A DNA stretch of 64,000 nt from Dehalogenimonas sp. WBC-2 (lineage in GTDB: Bacteria > Chloroflexota > Dehalococcoidia > Dehalococcoidales > Dehalococcoidaceae), in assembly GCA_001005265.1 (NCBI GenBank), contig CP011392.1, positions 248,001-312,000 of the forward strand, read 5' to 3'. The translations under genes and the position numbers were made by a program. Below the pieces are notes generated by a model. That model ran no database searches and was not told where the DNA came from. It worked only from the letters and a program-made list of their open reading frames with translations. Below are positions 56,185 to 64,000 of this stretch, in pieces. Each line of letters starts with the position of its first letter. Position 1 is the stretch's first letter.

Positions 56185-57501
56185 ATGATGATAAATACCA
56201 TTTCGAATACCGCCGGCACCGATGAACGACGGCGGCGCTACCGGGAGATGCTGGACTTTTACCGTGGGCGGCAGCGGACAGGCCGGGAGGAGGCGCGCCT
56301 GACACTTAACTACGCCGCGGCGGTAGTGGACAAGCTGACGGCTTACCTGATGAACGGGCTTTCGGTCAGGGTGGCGGCTGCTGACGACAGTGCCGGAGCT
56401 AGAGCCAGAGCCAGAAGGGCGCAGGCGCTCATAGACCGCGCTTGTGACCAACTGCTGGACTACGAAACGGAGATTGACGCCGCGGTGCTGGGTGACGGCT
56501 GTTACCGGCTGGGCTGGGATGCCGCCGCCAAGACGGTCAGGGTGAGCGCGCCGGATATGGCCGGCATCAATGTCGAATACACCATCGACGGGGTGAAGGC
56601 GGAGCGGCTGACTTTGGCTTATACAGTTGATGCTGCCTCGGCGGCCAGTGCCTGGGGGTTCACCGCCGCAGGGAAAGAGGTCGAGGTTGTCGAGACATGG
56701 ACCGTTGAAGCCTTTGAGGTGGTGTGCGGTGGGGTTGTGGCGGCGGGTGGGGAGAACCCTTACGGCTGTATCCCGTTCCTCGTTTTTCCCAATCTGCCGC
56801 AACCAAAATCTGTCTGGGGAGCCTCGGACCTGGACAACCTCATAGAGGTGCAGCGGGAACTTAACCGCGCCGCCGGTCAGTTGTCTCATATCCTGGAATT
56901 GTCCGGCAATCCCATAGCCGTACTGGAGAACGTGGAATCCTCCAAGGATATCGCCGTATCGCCCGGTGCGGTGTGGCACCTGCCGGAAGAGGCGCGGGCT
57001 TACCTGCTTGACTTGCTTCAGGGCGGTGGCGCGCAGTTGCACATCAGCTACATAGACCTGCTGTTCAGGGTGCTGCATGACCTGGGCGAGATGCCGCGGG
57101 CGGCCTTTGGCGGGGTGGGGCGGGACATCTCCGGGGTGGCGCTGGAACTGGAGCTTCAACCGCTGTTACACCGGGTGTGGCGCAAAAGGCTCATCCGTAC
57201 AGGCGTATATAAGAAACGTGCAGAGATGATGTTGGTGATGTACGCCAGATTCCTGGATGAAGACTTCAGCGGCTGCGCCATTGAGGTCAACTGGGCGCCG
57301 GTGCTGCCGCGCGATACCGCCGCCTTGGTGGTTGCTGAGAAAAGCCTCATAGAATCCGGCATCCATTGCAGAAAGACGGCGATGCGGAGCTTCGGCGTTG
57401 ATAATCCCGAGTATGAATTCGGTGACTGGCTGGCGGAACAACAGGCGATAACCGGCCAAAACCCCGTGGCAAAAAACATCAATAACAACAAGGAGGAATG
57501 A
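56185..57501 (+). CDS. Phage portal protein-like
   Basis: The 438-residue protein has a portal-like pattern: DERRRRYREMLDFYRGRQ at the start, LNYAAAVVDKLTAYLMNGLSV, then NPYGCIPFLVFPNLPQPKSVWGASDLDNLIEVQRELNRAAGQLSHILE and a C-terminal region with SLIESGIHCRKTAMRSFGVDNPEYEF. These match SPP1 gp6/HK97-type portals, which form the DNA entry ring of the capsid. The start at 56185 is chosen over 56140, which lies inside the upstream gene; neither has a strong ribosome binding site. It precedes a capsid-like gene, which supports the call. Confidence 0.8.
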   Translation: MMINTISNTAGTDERRRRYREMLDFYRGRQRTGREEARLTLNYAAAVVDKLTAYLMNGLSVRVAAADDSAGARARARRAQALIDRACDQLLDYETEIDAAVLGDGCYRLGWDAAAKTVRVSAPDMAGINVEYTIDGVKAERLTLAYTVDAASAASAWGFTAAGKEVEVVETWTVEAFEVVCGGVVAAGGENPYGCIPFLVFPNLPQPKSVWGASDLDNLIEVQRELNRAAGQLSHILELSGNPIAVLENVESSKDIAVSPGAVWHLPEEARAYLLDLLQGGGAQLHISYIDLLFRVLHDLGEMPRAAFGGVGRDISGVALELELQPLLHRVWRKRLIRTGVYKKRAEMMLVMYARFLDEDFSGCAIEVNWAPVLPRDTAALVVAEKSLIESGIHCRKTAMRSFGVDNPEYEFGDWLAEQQAITGQNPVAKNINNNKEE

Positions 57502-57502
57502 C

Positions 57503-57874
57503 ATGGAGCCTAAGGAAACCAAAATAGAATCAAAGCCAACGGAGCAACCCTTGACCCAAACCGATATTGAGCGGCTGTCGACGGCCATCATTGAGAAAGA
57601 AGCAGTCATCGGCCAACTGACCGAAAGCCTGGCCGGAGCAGTCGCCGCTTACCGGACAGCATCTATCGCCCGCAACGCCGATGTTCCGGCGGAACTCATC
57701 GTCGGAGACAGCATTGCCGACGTTGATGAATCAGTCAAACGCGCCCGGGCACTGGTGGAGCAGGTCAGGGCATCGCTTAAGACTGCCCCGCCGCCGGTGG
57801 TTGCCGTGCGCCGCGGCGGCAGCATTGAGGTGATGACCACCGAGGAGAAGATCCGGCGCGGGCTGGGCTTTTGA
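57503..57874 (+). CDS. Small helical protein, possible scaffold
   Basis: The 123-residue protein begins MEPKETKIESKPTEQ and has a long helix (LSTAIIEKEAVIGQLTESLAGAVAAYRTA) and a C-terminal MTTEEKIRRGLGF. AGGAGG precedes the ATG. It lies between portal and capsid, the usual place for a scaffold or head protease. No protease motif is visible. The role is inferred from position. Confidence 0.5.
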   Translation: MEPKETKIESKPTEQPLTQTDIERLSTAIIEKEAVIGQLTESLAGAVAAYRTASIARNADVPAELIVGDSIADVDESVKRARALVEQVRASLKTAPPPVVAVRRGGSIEVMTTEEKIRRGLGF

Positions 57875-57875
57875 C

Positions 57876-57955
57876 ATCGTTTGTCATTGCCACGTCGCTG
57901 CGCTCCTCGCAATGACAGAAACCGGGATTGCTTCGGTGACCCTCGCAATGACGGT
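57876..57955. repeat. Dispersed repeat between phage-like genes
   Basis: The unit GTCATTGCCACGTCGCTGCG, with CTCCTCGCAATGAC, followed by AACCGGGATTGCTTCGG and CTCGCAATGACGG, shares the core found at 55198 and 55368, and its GTCATTGC end matches 58937. It is a chromosomal repeat family and sits between two cluster genes. Confidence 0.7.
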
Positions 57956-58011
57956 ACAAGAGGCGCAACGACATTAGATGAATAGGAAAGTAAAAAAGGA
58001 GAAAAAAGAAT

Positions 58012-58932
58012 ATGGCTATCACATTACCTGAGGCATCCAAACTATCCAACGACCTGCTGCTGCAGGGGGTTATTGAGACGATGATCAAGGAATCTCCGGT
58101 GCTGTCGCGCCTGCCGTTCATTGAGATCACCGGCAACGGCCTGACCTATAACCAGGAAAAAACGCTGCCGGATGTAGCCTTCTATGACGTCGGCGATGAT
58201 TGGGGCGAAAGCACGCCGACCTTTGAGCAGAAAACGGCGCATTTAAAGATCATGGGCGGTGATGCGGACCTGGATAACTTTCTGAAAACCACCCGCTCCA
58301 ATGTCCAGGACTTGCAGGCGGCGGTCATCCAGATGAAGGCCAAGGCGCTCAGGGACAAATTTGAAGACGTTTTCATCTACGGCGACTCCAATATCAATGC
58401 CAAGGAATTTGACGGTTTGAGAACGCTTATCGGCACTGAAAACGGCGGCGACGGTGTTATCGCCATGGCCTCAAGCGGTGCCACGCTGACGCTGAATAAA
58501 CTGGACGAACTTATAGACGCGGTTAAGGGCGGCAAGCCGGATATGCTTTTGATGAGCCGCCGCAGCCGGCGCAAGGTGTCGGCGCTGGTACGGGCATCGG
58601 GGGGCGTGCTGGAAACCGACCGCGACGCTTACGGCAATTTCATGCAGTTCTGGAACGGCGTGCCGGTGGGGGTCAACGACTGGATCAAGGACAGCCACGT
58701 GGTGGCGGGAGGGCTGGAAGCAGCCATCACCGGCGGTGATTGTTCTACCATCTATGCCGTCCAGTTCGGCGAAGGCGCGCTGGCGGGACTTTCCAGCCCC
58801 GGTTTGATCCAGGTGGAAAAACTTGGCTCGCTGGAAGGCAAGGACGCCGCCCGCACCCGGGTCAAATGGTATTGCTCACTAGCTTTGTTCAGCGCGGTAA
58901 AAGCGGCGGCGCTCATTGGGGTCAAAGACTAA
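58012..58932 (+). CDS. HK97-type major capsid protein
   Basis: The 306-residue protein has the pattern of small HK97-fold capsid proteins: MAITLPEASKLSNDLLLQGVIETMIKESPVLSRLPF at the start, a region with DNFLKTTRSNVQDLQAAVIQMKAKALRDKFEDVFIYGDS, and ASGGVLETDRDAYGNFMQFWNGVPVGVNDWI before a final beta region. AAAAGGAG lies upstream of the ATG. It follows portal and scaffold-like genes and precedes an adaptor. The protein looks complete. Confidence 0.85.
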   Translation: MAITLPEASKLSNDLLLQGVIETMIKESPVLSRLPFIEITGNGLTYNQEKTLPDVAFYDVGDDWGESTPTFEQKTAHLKIMGGDADLDNFLKTTRSNVQDLQAAVIQMKAKALRDKFEDVFIYGDSNINAKEFDGLRTLIGTENGGDGVIAMASSGATLTLNKLDELIDAVKGGKPDMLLMSRRSRRKVSALVRASGGVLETDRDAYGNFMQFWNGVPVGVNDWIKDSHVVAGGLEAAITGGDCSTIYAVQFGEGALAGLSSPGLIQVEKLGSLEGKDAARTRVKWYCSLALFSAVKAAALIGVKD

Positions 58933-58936
58933 TTGG

Positions 58937-58975
58937 AATTGTCATTGCGAAGCGCCGAAGGCGCTGTGGCAATCT
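58937..58975. repeat. Dispersed repeat after the capsid gene
   Basis: GTCATTGCGAAGCGCCGAAG, then GCGCTGTGGCAATCTCAC, matches the chromosomal GTCATTGCGA...GCAATCTC family, with a palindromic middle. It sits between the capsid and adaptor genes, so the cluster has been exposed to the host's repeats. Confidence 0.65.
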
Positions 58976-59048
58976 CACTGCCCGCCGGGATTTAAACCGC
59001 TTCCCGGTGGGGCAGGTGGACAGGTTTCCCTAAAAGAAAGGAGTCAGC

Positions 59049-59681
59049 ATGAACATATCAACTATACGCAGCCTGGTTCGCCAGGACCTCCGCGACACCA
59101 ATCCGAATACCTACCGCTGGTCCGACCAAACATTGGACCGCCATATCGCCCGCGCCGTAGCCGAATACTCCGCCGCGGTGCCGCGGCAGATGACCATGAA
59201 CTTTATTACCACCTACGGCTGCCGTGACATTGATCTGACGCCGATAATCGACCGGGTGTGTGTCATGGCCGCTGAGTATCCGGCTGGCGAAAATCCCCGG
59301 CGCTACCGCCGCTTTTCAGTTTGGGCGCACCGCCTGACGCTGGAGGGCGGCCCGGCGCCGGACGGTTCGGAACTGACGGTTTATTACGGCGCCATTCATA
59401 TCATTAACGCTGAAACTTCGACGCTGCCGGTCAAACACCATGACCTGGTGGCAACGGGTGCAGCGGCCTATGCCGCCATAGAGTGGGCCGCCTTTGCCGT
59501 CAACCGGGTCAACAACGGCGCTGACGCCGCGGGCGGCTACTTCCGCTGGGGCAAGGAACGCCTTTCTACCTTCCGGGATGAACTGCGGCGGTTGTCACGG
59601 CGGAGCAGTCTGCGGGTGAGCAGGCTTTATCCGGCGACGGAATCTGTGACTGAGTACGTCTTATTCGATGAACCGTGTTAG
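59049..59681 (+). CDS. Head-tail adaptor-like phage protein
   Basis: The 210-residue protein has a helical N-terminal MNISTIRSLVRQDLRDTN and a WSDQTLDRHIARAVAEYSAAVPRQ motif common to gp6/gp15-type adaptors. The central part is beta-rich. The C-terminal part is helical with EWAAFAVNRVNNGADAAGGYFRWGKERLSTFRDELRRLSRR. AAAGGAG lies upstream. It follows the capsid gene, the normal place for an adaptor. Confidence 0.7.
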   Translation: MNISTIRSLVRQDLRDTNPNTYRWSDQTLDRHIARAVAEYSAAVPRQMTMNFITTYGCRDIDLTPIIDRVCVMAAEYPAGENPRRYRRFSVWAHRLTLEGGPAPDGSELTVYYGAIHIINAETSTLPVKHHDLVATGAAAYAAIEWAAFAVNRVNNGADAAGGYFRWGKERLSTFRDELRRLSRRSSLRVSRLYPATESVTEYVLFDEPC

Positions 59682-59706
59682 TGGATTCCAACCAATGATA
59701 GAAAAC

Positions 59707-59730
59707 ACTTCGACAAGCTCAGTGTGAACG
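59707..59730. repeat. Dispersed repeat (TTCGACAAGCTC family)
   Basis: ACTTCGACAAGCTCAGTGTG and AACG match the family seen at 11420, 24565, 26491 and elsewhere. It lies just before the small membrane gene in the phage-like cluster. Confidence 0.7.
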
Positions 59731-59762
59731 AACTTTTATATTTTACTTGTGAGAAGAAAGAA

Positions 59763-60002
59763 ATGAACCTGTATAAGATACTGTGGTCGCACTTGGGCGG
59801 CCGCCCCTGGACTTACATCATCCGCGACCTGTGGCACCGCTTTGAGTGGCTGTGGATCATCGGCCTGCTGCTGACCGGCTATTTTCTGGGCAAACACGGC
59901 TTTGAGCCGATGCTGGGGATAATGATCGCCTTTAACCTGGGCTATGTCGCCGGGCATCTTTTTTGGGGCACCGAATACGTGCCGGGGCAGCGGGGCGACT
60001 GA
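59763..60002 (+). CDS. Small membrane protein of the phage-like cluster
   Basis: The 79-residue protein starts MNLYKILWSHLGGRPW and has two predicted helices (about 28-45 and 50-68). AGAAAGAA precedes the ATG. A holin is possible but not certain, and the position before the tail gene is not the usual lysis position. Its stop overlaps the next start by 1 base (TGATG). Confidence 0.6.
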   Translation: MNLYKILWSHLGGRPWTYIIRDLWHRFEWLWIIGLLLTGYFLGKHGFEPMLGIMIAFNLGYVAGHLFWGTEYVPGQRGD

Positions 60003-61723
60003 TGAGACCGCTTTCAACGACATTGCTGGCTGCTCAGCTCTCTGACAGCCGAGTGCCTTACGTCAAAGCCGCCGCCAAGCGTCGATTCCCGGTGTGGCAA
60101 CAGGTCTACTCTGGTAGTGAAGCCGACGGCTGCCACGCCGCCGCCTTTACCGGCGACGGTTCGATGATCCGCGCCCGTCTTACGCCCGCTGATTCCGGTA
60201 AACTCTACCGGCAGCGGGTGGCGGAGCCGGGTGCGGCTGCTGATTTTAGCCAGTGGGTCTTTACCGGCCAGACCGACGCGGTCACTGTCGCCATGGCGGC
60301 CATAGGTGCCGAGATATCCATAGTCTGGATCAAGCGCGACCGCAGCATCAGGCGTATCGTCAGTAGCGATAATGGCCTGAACTGGAGCGCGCCGGAACTC
60401 ATTGACTATACCCCGACGACGGCTATCAACGGCCTGGCGGCGGTGTACAAACCAGATGGCGGACTGGCAATCTTCTTTGCCGATCAATCAACGCTATATG
60501 TCAAGAAACGCATCGGCGGGACGTGGCAGCCCCGTGTTTCCTGGAATAAAACCACCGGAACGCTGTCCGGCGTGGATTGCGTCTATGATGGGGATTTCAA
60601 GCTGATGCTGACCGGACAAACCGCCGCCGGGGATTACCGCCTGTGGTCGCTGGTCTATTCCGATAGCGGGGAGTGGGGAGACCTAATCGAAATTGCTGCT
60701 TCGCCGTCTGGCGAGCCGTATGAGTTCCGGCAGGCTTTCCTCGACAAGGCGGACGTTTATCGCTGCGCCTATGTGGAGAAGTACACCGGTGCAGAGCCAT
60801 TCGTCCGTGTTTACCTGACTTCGTCGGTGGTCGGGGCGGGGTTTGGGGAGGGGTTGTGGACGGAGCCAGAACTCTTTGCGGATTCCGGCGACTGCGGTTT
60901 GGCAATTCTTCACAGTGAGACTGCGCTCTGGCTGATCTCTCCGGCTTCGGTGTGGCGGGCTGAAATGGATGCCGATGAAATTGATATATCAGATGACATA
61001 AAGAGAGTCTCCCTCGCCCTCGACGTATTCGACGGTAAATTGACGCTGGAACTGGATAATGCCGCGGCGCTGCTTGCAATCGGGGATGAGATAACTTTCA
61101 GTCCCGGCTATGTCACGGAGGCGGGCATTGAGGTCAGCAGCGGACCGGGTTTCACCGTCGCCCGCGTGGAACGCCGTATTGCGCCGGGGAGAGACCACTT
61201 CATCATTGAGGCGGCGGACGGTTGGGCAAGGCTGAGAGAATGGCAGGCGAGGAACCAGTTGCGGTGGAACGGGACACATACCATCGCTGAAATCCTGGCC
61301 TGGGTGGTGGGGCGGGTGGGTTTGAAGCTGGAAGTCCTGTCCGCTTCGGAGGTCATCACTTCAATGCACCCCGATTTCTCGGTGAATCCCGGCACTGACG
61401 GCCTGGCGGCGGTCAAACACATATTATCCGAAGTAGCGGACAAAATCTTCATCGAGGGCGGCACGGCCTATTTGGTGAACCCGCTACCCGATGATGCGGC
61501 GGGCTACAGTTACGGCGCGGAGCATTCGGTCTTCATTTCTCGTTTAGCCGATGGTGGAAGCGAGACTTTAGTGCCGCTGAACTGCGGTCAGCAACTCTAT
61601 GATGTTGTTGATGTTAGTGACGGAAATGGCGGTTTGAAGCGGTTTCAGGTGACGGGCATCAGGCTGGATCACCGGCCGGATGATGGTATATATGACATGA
61701 AACTCAAATTGGAGGCGGTCTAA
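60002..61723 (+). CDS. Large phage tail/baseplate-like protein
   Basis: The 573-residue protein has an N-terminal half of beta-propeller-like repeats (SIVWIKRDRSIRRIVSSDNGLNWSAPELID and AVYKPDGGLAIFFADQSTLYVKKR), similar to BNR/sialidase-type motifs. The middle (about 330-430, SLALDVFDGKLTLELDNAAALLAIGDEITFSPGY) and C-terminal parts (EADGWARLREWQARNQ-like, TIAEILAWVVGRVGLKLEV) resemble tail hub/gpD-type proteins. The start at 60002 overlaps the preceding stop. It could bind a cell-surface polymer and form the tail tip, or be a surface protein. The two halves look like a fusion. Confidence 0.65.
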   Translation: MRPLSTTLLAAQLSDSRVPYVKAAAKRRFPVWQQVYSGSEADGCHAAAFTGDGSMIRARLTPADSGKLYRQRVAEPGAAADFSQWVFTGQTDAVTVAMAAIGAEISIVWIKRDRSIRRIVSSDNGLNWSAPELIDYTPTTAINGLAAVYKPDGGLAIFFADQSTLYVKKRIGGTWQPRVSWNKTTGTLSGVDCVYDGDFKLMLTGQTAAGDYRLWSLVYSDSGEWGDLIEIAASPSGEPYEFRQAFLDKADVYRCAYVEKYTGAEPFVRVYLTSSVVGAGFGEGLWTEPELFADSGDCGLAILHSETALWLISPASVWRAEMDADEIDISDDIKRVSLALDVFDGKLTLELDNAAALLAIGDEITFSPGYVTEAGIEVSSGPGFTVARVERRIAPGRDHFIIEAADGWARLREWQARNQLRWNGTHTIAEILAWVVGRVGLKLEVLSASEVITSMHPDFSVNPGTDGLAAVKHILSEVADKIFIEGGTAYLVNPLPDDAAGYSYGAEHSVFISRLADGGSETLVPLNCGQQLYDVVDVSDGNGGLKRFQVTGIRLDHRPDDGIYDMKLKLEAV

Positions 61724-61935
61724 TGGACATAAAACAGGCGATACTCAAGGTGTTTGACAGCGGCACATATACAGCGTTAATCCAGCTATCCGGTTCGCCG
61801 CAGGCTTATCTTGAAGGAGTAGCGGTGGCACAGAACATCCCGGCATTTGAAATGATTGCCGGACGTAAACTGGTGGTCTTCTTCTTTGACCAGTACCGCG
61901 TCAGCGAGGCGGTGGTGGTGGCGGTGTGGAAGTAA
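61723..61935 (+). CDS. Small protein after the tail gene
   Basis: The 70-residue protein (MDIKQAILKVFDSGTYTALIQLSGSPQAYLEGVAVA) looks like a small beta-rich domain. Its ATG overlaps the stop of the tail gene (TAATG), so translation is coupled. A tail accessory role is inferred. The family is unknown. Confidence 0.6.
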   Translation: MDIKQAILKVFDSGTYTALIQLSGSPQAYLEGVAVAQNIPAFEMIAGRKLVVFFFDQYRVSEAVVVAVWK

Positions 61936-61938
61936 GAG

Positions 61939-62175
61939 TCAGGCGGTTTTGGCCTCGGCGTTGCGGTGGCAGCGGAGGCACAACATCTGGCAGTTGTGGA
62001 CGTCATTGGAACCGTCCGGATCAATGGGATAGTAATGGCCCTCGTGGTAATTCCAGATATATACCAGGCAGCGGCCTTTGGGGTGCTCGGCACAGTCCTC
62101 AGTGCACTGGCATTGGAGCCCGGCGCTTTGGTAGGCATGGAGTTTGACCGCGTCGGAGAAAATTATTTCGGACAT
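61939..62175 (-). CDS. HNH endonuclease-like small protein
   Basis: The 78-residue protein has QCQCTEDCAEHPKGRC, a middle HEGHYYPIDPDGSNDVHN and MLCLRCHRNAE, matching the Cys-His pairs and zinc-binding CxxC(H) of HNH endonucleases. GAGAGGTG precedes the ATG. It is convergent with the cluster, as HNH genes at the ends of phage modules often are. It may be a free homing-type endonuclease or a packaging HNH. Confidence 0.75.
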   Translation of the reverse strand: MSEIIFSDAVKLHAYQSAGLQCQCTEDCAEHPKGRCLVYIWNYHEGHYYPIDPDGSNDVHNCQMLCLRCHRNAEAKTA

Positions 62176-62279
62176 CGATCACCTCTCTGACTTGATTATA
62201 GGACGTTATTGTGACAAGTCAATACTTTTCTCCTGCCGCCGTGATTGACACTGCAACGGAGCGCACATACAATGGCGGC

Positions 62280-62699
62280 ATGGATGAAAAAGAACAACAG
62301 GAAGCGGTAACGGGTCAGGACAAGCCGGTTTTAGTGGCGGCGCTGGTATGCGATGTGGCGGTGAAAGACCCCACCAGCGGCAAGATTTCCCTAATCGGTA
62401 TCTTTGACCGGGTGCATGTAAAGCAGTTTCCGGCTAACCGTCCGGTTTCGGTTTATGCCAAGCTCACCGAAGCTGAAGGCAAATACAACTTCCTGGTCAA
62501 ATATGTCTATTCCAACACCGGGGAAAAACTGGCTGAGGCTAAAGGTCAATTCACTTCAAAAGACAAGCTGGCGACGGTGGAGCTGAATCTCCAGTTCCCA
62601 CCGATCCCCATCCCCGGTGAAGGGCGCTACGATTTTCAGGTGTGGGTTAACGGGCAGTTCCTGGGGCAGACGTTCATGGATGCGACGGGGATGCCCTAG
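62280..62699 (+). CDS. DUF6941-like cytosolic protein
   Basis: The 139-residue protein (after start MDEKEQQEAVTGQDKP) has VLVAALVCDVAVKDPTSGKISLIGIFDRVHVKQFPA and YDFQVWVNGQFLGQTFMDA, the beta-sandwich pattern of DUF6941 proteins. The start at 62280 has only a weak GGCGG upstream; the frame opens at a GTG at 62211. It is between the HNH gene and proS. Confidence 0.65.
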   Translation: MDEKEQQEAVTGQDKPVLVAALVCDVAVKDPTSGKISLIGIFDRVHVKQFPANRPVSVYAKLTEAEGKYNFLVKYVYSNTGEKLAEAKGQFTSKDKLATVELNLQFPPIPIPGEGRYDFQVWVNGQFLGQTFMDATGMP

Positions 62700-62702
62700 C
62701 GT

Positions 62703-64000
62703 TTAAAGAATGGCCGACATCGCTATGGACACCGCAGATTTAACTGCCTCAACAACGTTCTCGACGGGTACAAGTTCGAAAGCCTTCTCGCTGCGCTTCT
62801 TGAGTTCCACGCCGCCCTTGTCGATTGAACGCGGGCTGATGGTCAGCCGGAGCGGCATACCCAAGAGGTCGGCATCGTTGAACTTCACGCCGGGGGACTC
62901 CTGCCGGTCGTCGTAAAGGACTTCGATGCCTGCGGATGTTAAATCGCTGTATAGCTTTTCTGCCTTGGCCTTGACCGCCTCATTCTCCAGCCCAAGTCCG
63001 CACAGATGCACTTGGTAGGGAGCGATGGGCATGGGCCAGATGATGCCCTTGTCATCGTGGTTCTGCTCGATGGCCGCGGCCAGTAGCCGCCCCACCCCGA
63101 TGCCGTAGCAGCCCATGACACAGGGCTTCTGGTTACCTTCAGCGTCGGTATAGAGTGCGCCGAAGGTCTCGGCCAGGAAGGTTCCCAGCTTGAAAACGTG
63201 GCCGACCTCAATGCCGCGGGTGGACTCAAGCGTGCCGCCGCAACGGGCGCAGGCCGCGCCGACTTTGGCAGAGGCGATATCGGCGGTCTTGTAGGCACTG
63301 AAATCCCGCCCCAAGTTGATGTTCTTCATGTGGCGGCCAGCGATGTTGGCCCCGCCGACGTAGTTGATGCCGGAGATGACCGAGTCATCGGTAATCACCT
63401 TGCCTTTGAAGCCCACCGGTGAAGCTGATCCGGCGACAACACCGGCACCAGAGACTTCATCGGCAATGGCCAGGCGAAGGTCAGTGGCTTTAAGCAGGTT
63501 TTTAAGTTTGATCTCGTTGACGTCCAGGTCACCGCGGATGACGGCGATGATAAACTCTTTATCGGCGACATAAAAGACGCACTTGAGCATGTGTGACGGT
63601 GCCAGTCCCAGGAAAGAGGCCACATCATCAATGGATTCCTTGCCGGGGGTGGCAATTTCCTCGGTCGGCAGCGGTGCCTGGGTGGCGGTGGTTCCTTTGT
63701 TGAATACGGCTTTCTCCAGGTTGGCGGAATAACCGCAGTCTTTTCCAGAGCAGAAGATGACCTCGTCCTCGCCGGACTCGGCCAGCACCATGAACTCATG
63801 TGACGCCTTGCCGCCGATGGCCCCGGAATCGGCCTCTATGGCCATAGCCTTGAGACCGCAGCGGCGGTAGATGTTCTTATAGGCCTGCACCATCTTCTGA
63901 TAGCTGATTTCCAGCCCTGCGTCATCGGCATCAAAGGAATACATGTCCTTCATGATGAACTCACGGACGCGGATAAGGCCGCCGCGGGGGCGGGGCTCGT
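62703..64000 (-). CDS. proS: Prolyl-tRNA synthetase, C-terminal part (cut by window edge)
   Basis: The frame runs to the right window edge and the visible part starts within PRPRGGLIRVREFIMKDMYSFD, the class II motif 2 region. Next comes the editing (YbaK-like) insertion (about VASFLGLAPSHMLKCVFYV and GSASPVGFKG). Then the C-terminal catalytic part (VMGCYGIGVGRLLAAAIEQNHDDKGIIWPMPIAPYQVHL) and the anticodon-binding domain follow. It charges tRNA(Pro) and edits mischarged Ala. The upstream end of the gene lies beyond the window; about 430 residues are visible. Confidence 0.96.
   Translation of the reverse strand, partial: EPRPRGGLIRVREFIMKDMYSFDADDAGLEISYQKMVQAYKNIYRRCGLKAMAIEADSGAIGGKASHEFMVLAESGEDEVIFCSGKDCGYSANLEKAVFNKGTTATQAPLPTEEIATPGKESIDDVASFLGLAPSHMLKCVFYVADKEFIIAVIRGDLDVNEIKLKNLLKATDLRLAIADEVSGAGVVAGSASPVGFKGKVITDDSVISGINYVGGANIAGRHMKNINLGRDFSAYKTADIASAKVGAACARCGGTLESTRGIEVGHVFKLGTFLAETFGALYTDAEGNQKPCVMGCYGIGVGRLLAAAIEQNHDDKGIIWPMPIAPYQVHLCGLGLENEAVKAKAEKLYSDLTSAGIEVLYDDRQESPGVKFNDADLLGMPLRLTISPRSIDKGGVELKKRSEKAFELVPVENVVEAVKSAVSIAMSAIL

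Noticed and set aside
56155-57159. Long minus-strand frame over the portal gene
   Set aside because: Antisense to a portal gene that matches the cluster context.
1-64000. tRNA, rRNA, riboswitch or CRISPR features
   Set aside because: I searched the spacers by eye for tRNA T-loops, cobalamin riboswitch-like elements and regular repeat-spacer arrays and found none I could support. A covariance-model scan would be decisive.

Overview
The window looks like a chromosomal segment of an organohalide-respiring Dehalococcoidia bacterium (Chloroflexota), most like Dehalogenimonas. The evidence is two reductive dehalogenase catalytic genes (one with its RdhB anchor and an RdhC/NosR-like flavoprotein), a periplasmic Hup-type [NiFe] hydrogenase, an adenosylcobalamin-dependent ribonucleotide reductase with NrdR, serine-recombinase debris next to rdhA, and middling GC content. 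This assignment is an inference from gene content; no rRNA, tRNA or CRISPR array was found.

Layout. 0-1 kb: 3' part of an IS3-type element with a -1 frameshift signal. 1-7.7 kb: an rdhABC operon on the minus strand, divergent from a plus-strand regulatory operon (degenerate B12-binding-like protein, DUF1638-PAS histidine kinase, OmpR-type regulator). 8-11.5 kb: an orphan rdhA without rdhB, flanked by remnants of one large serine recombinase. 11.5-24 kb: small redox and envelope genes, a GNAT toxin-like pair, lipoproteins, a membrane PAS sensor, an old segmental duplication whose two copies have decayed reciprocally, and a STAS/HATPase pair. 24-31.6 kb: nrdJ-nrdR, then a diheme cytochrome c with hupS-hupL-hupD. 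31.6-46 kb: P-type cation ATPase, a seven-gene operon of two ABC exporters around a TetR regulator, recQ, an FAD dehydrogenase, a TipA-like MerR regulator with a textbook 19-bp-spacer promoter, RNase HI and a coiled-coil zinc-ribbon protein. 46-54.9 kb: a deleted FtsZ/tubulin-like gene, a large Ig-like surface protein, a lone type IV prepilin and two polytopic glycosyltransferases. 55-62.2 kb: a repeat-rich spacer, then a compact virion-like cluster (HTH protein, portal, small protein, HK97-type capsid, adaptor, membrane protein, tail protein, HNH) with no terminase large subunit or integrase. 62.3-64 kb: a DUF6941-like protein and the 3' part of proS, which runs off the right edge.

How the genes fit together. 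Hup oxidises H2 at the outer face of the membrane and RdhA reduces organohalides there; RdhB anchors RdhA. The regulatory operon beside rdhABC combines a B12-binding-like fold and a DUF1638 domain (a family known beside corrinoid methyltransferases) with a kinase and response regulator. It is the best candidate here for an undescribed system: possible corrinoid- or substrate-linked control of a corrinoid-dependent respiratory enzyme. Other points of interest are the c-type cytochrome beside Hup, the reduced phage-like cluster carrying chromosomal dispersed repeats, the in-frame repeat-derived segments inside NrdJ, and the reciprocal decay of the GIY-YIG/SHOCT duplication.
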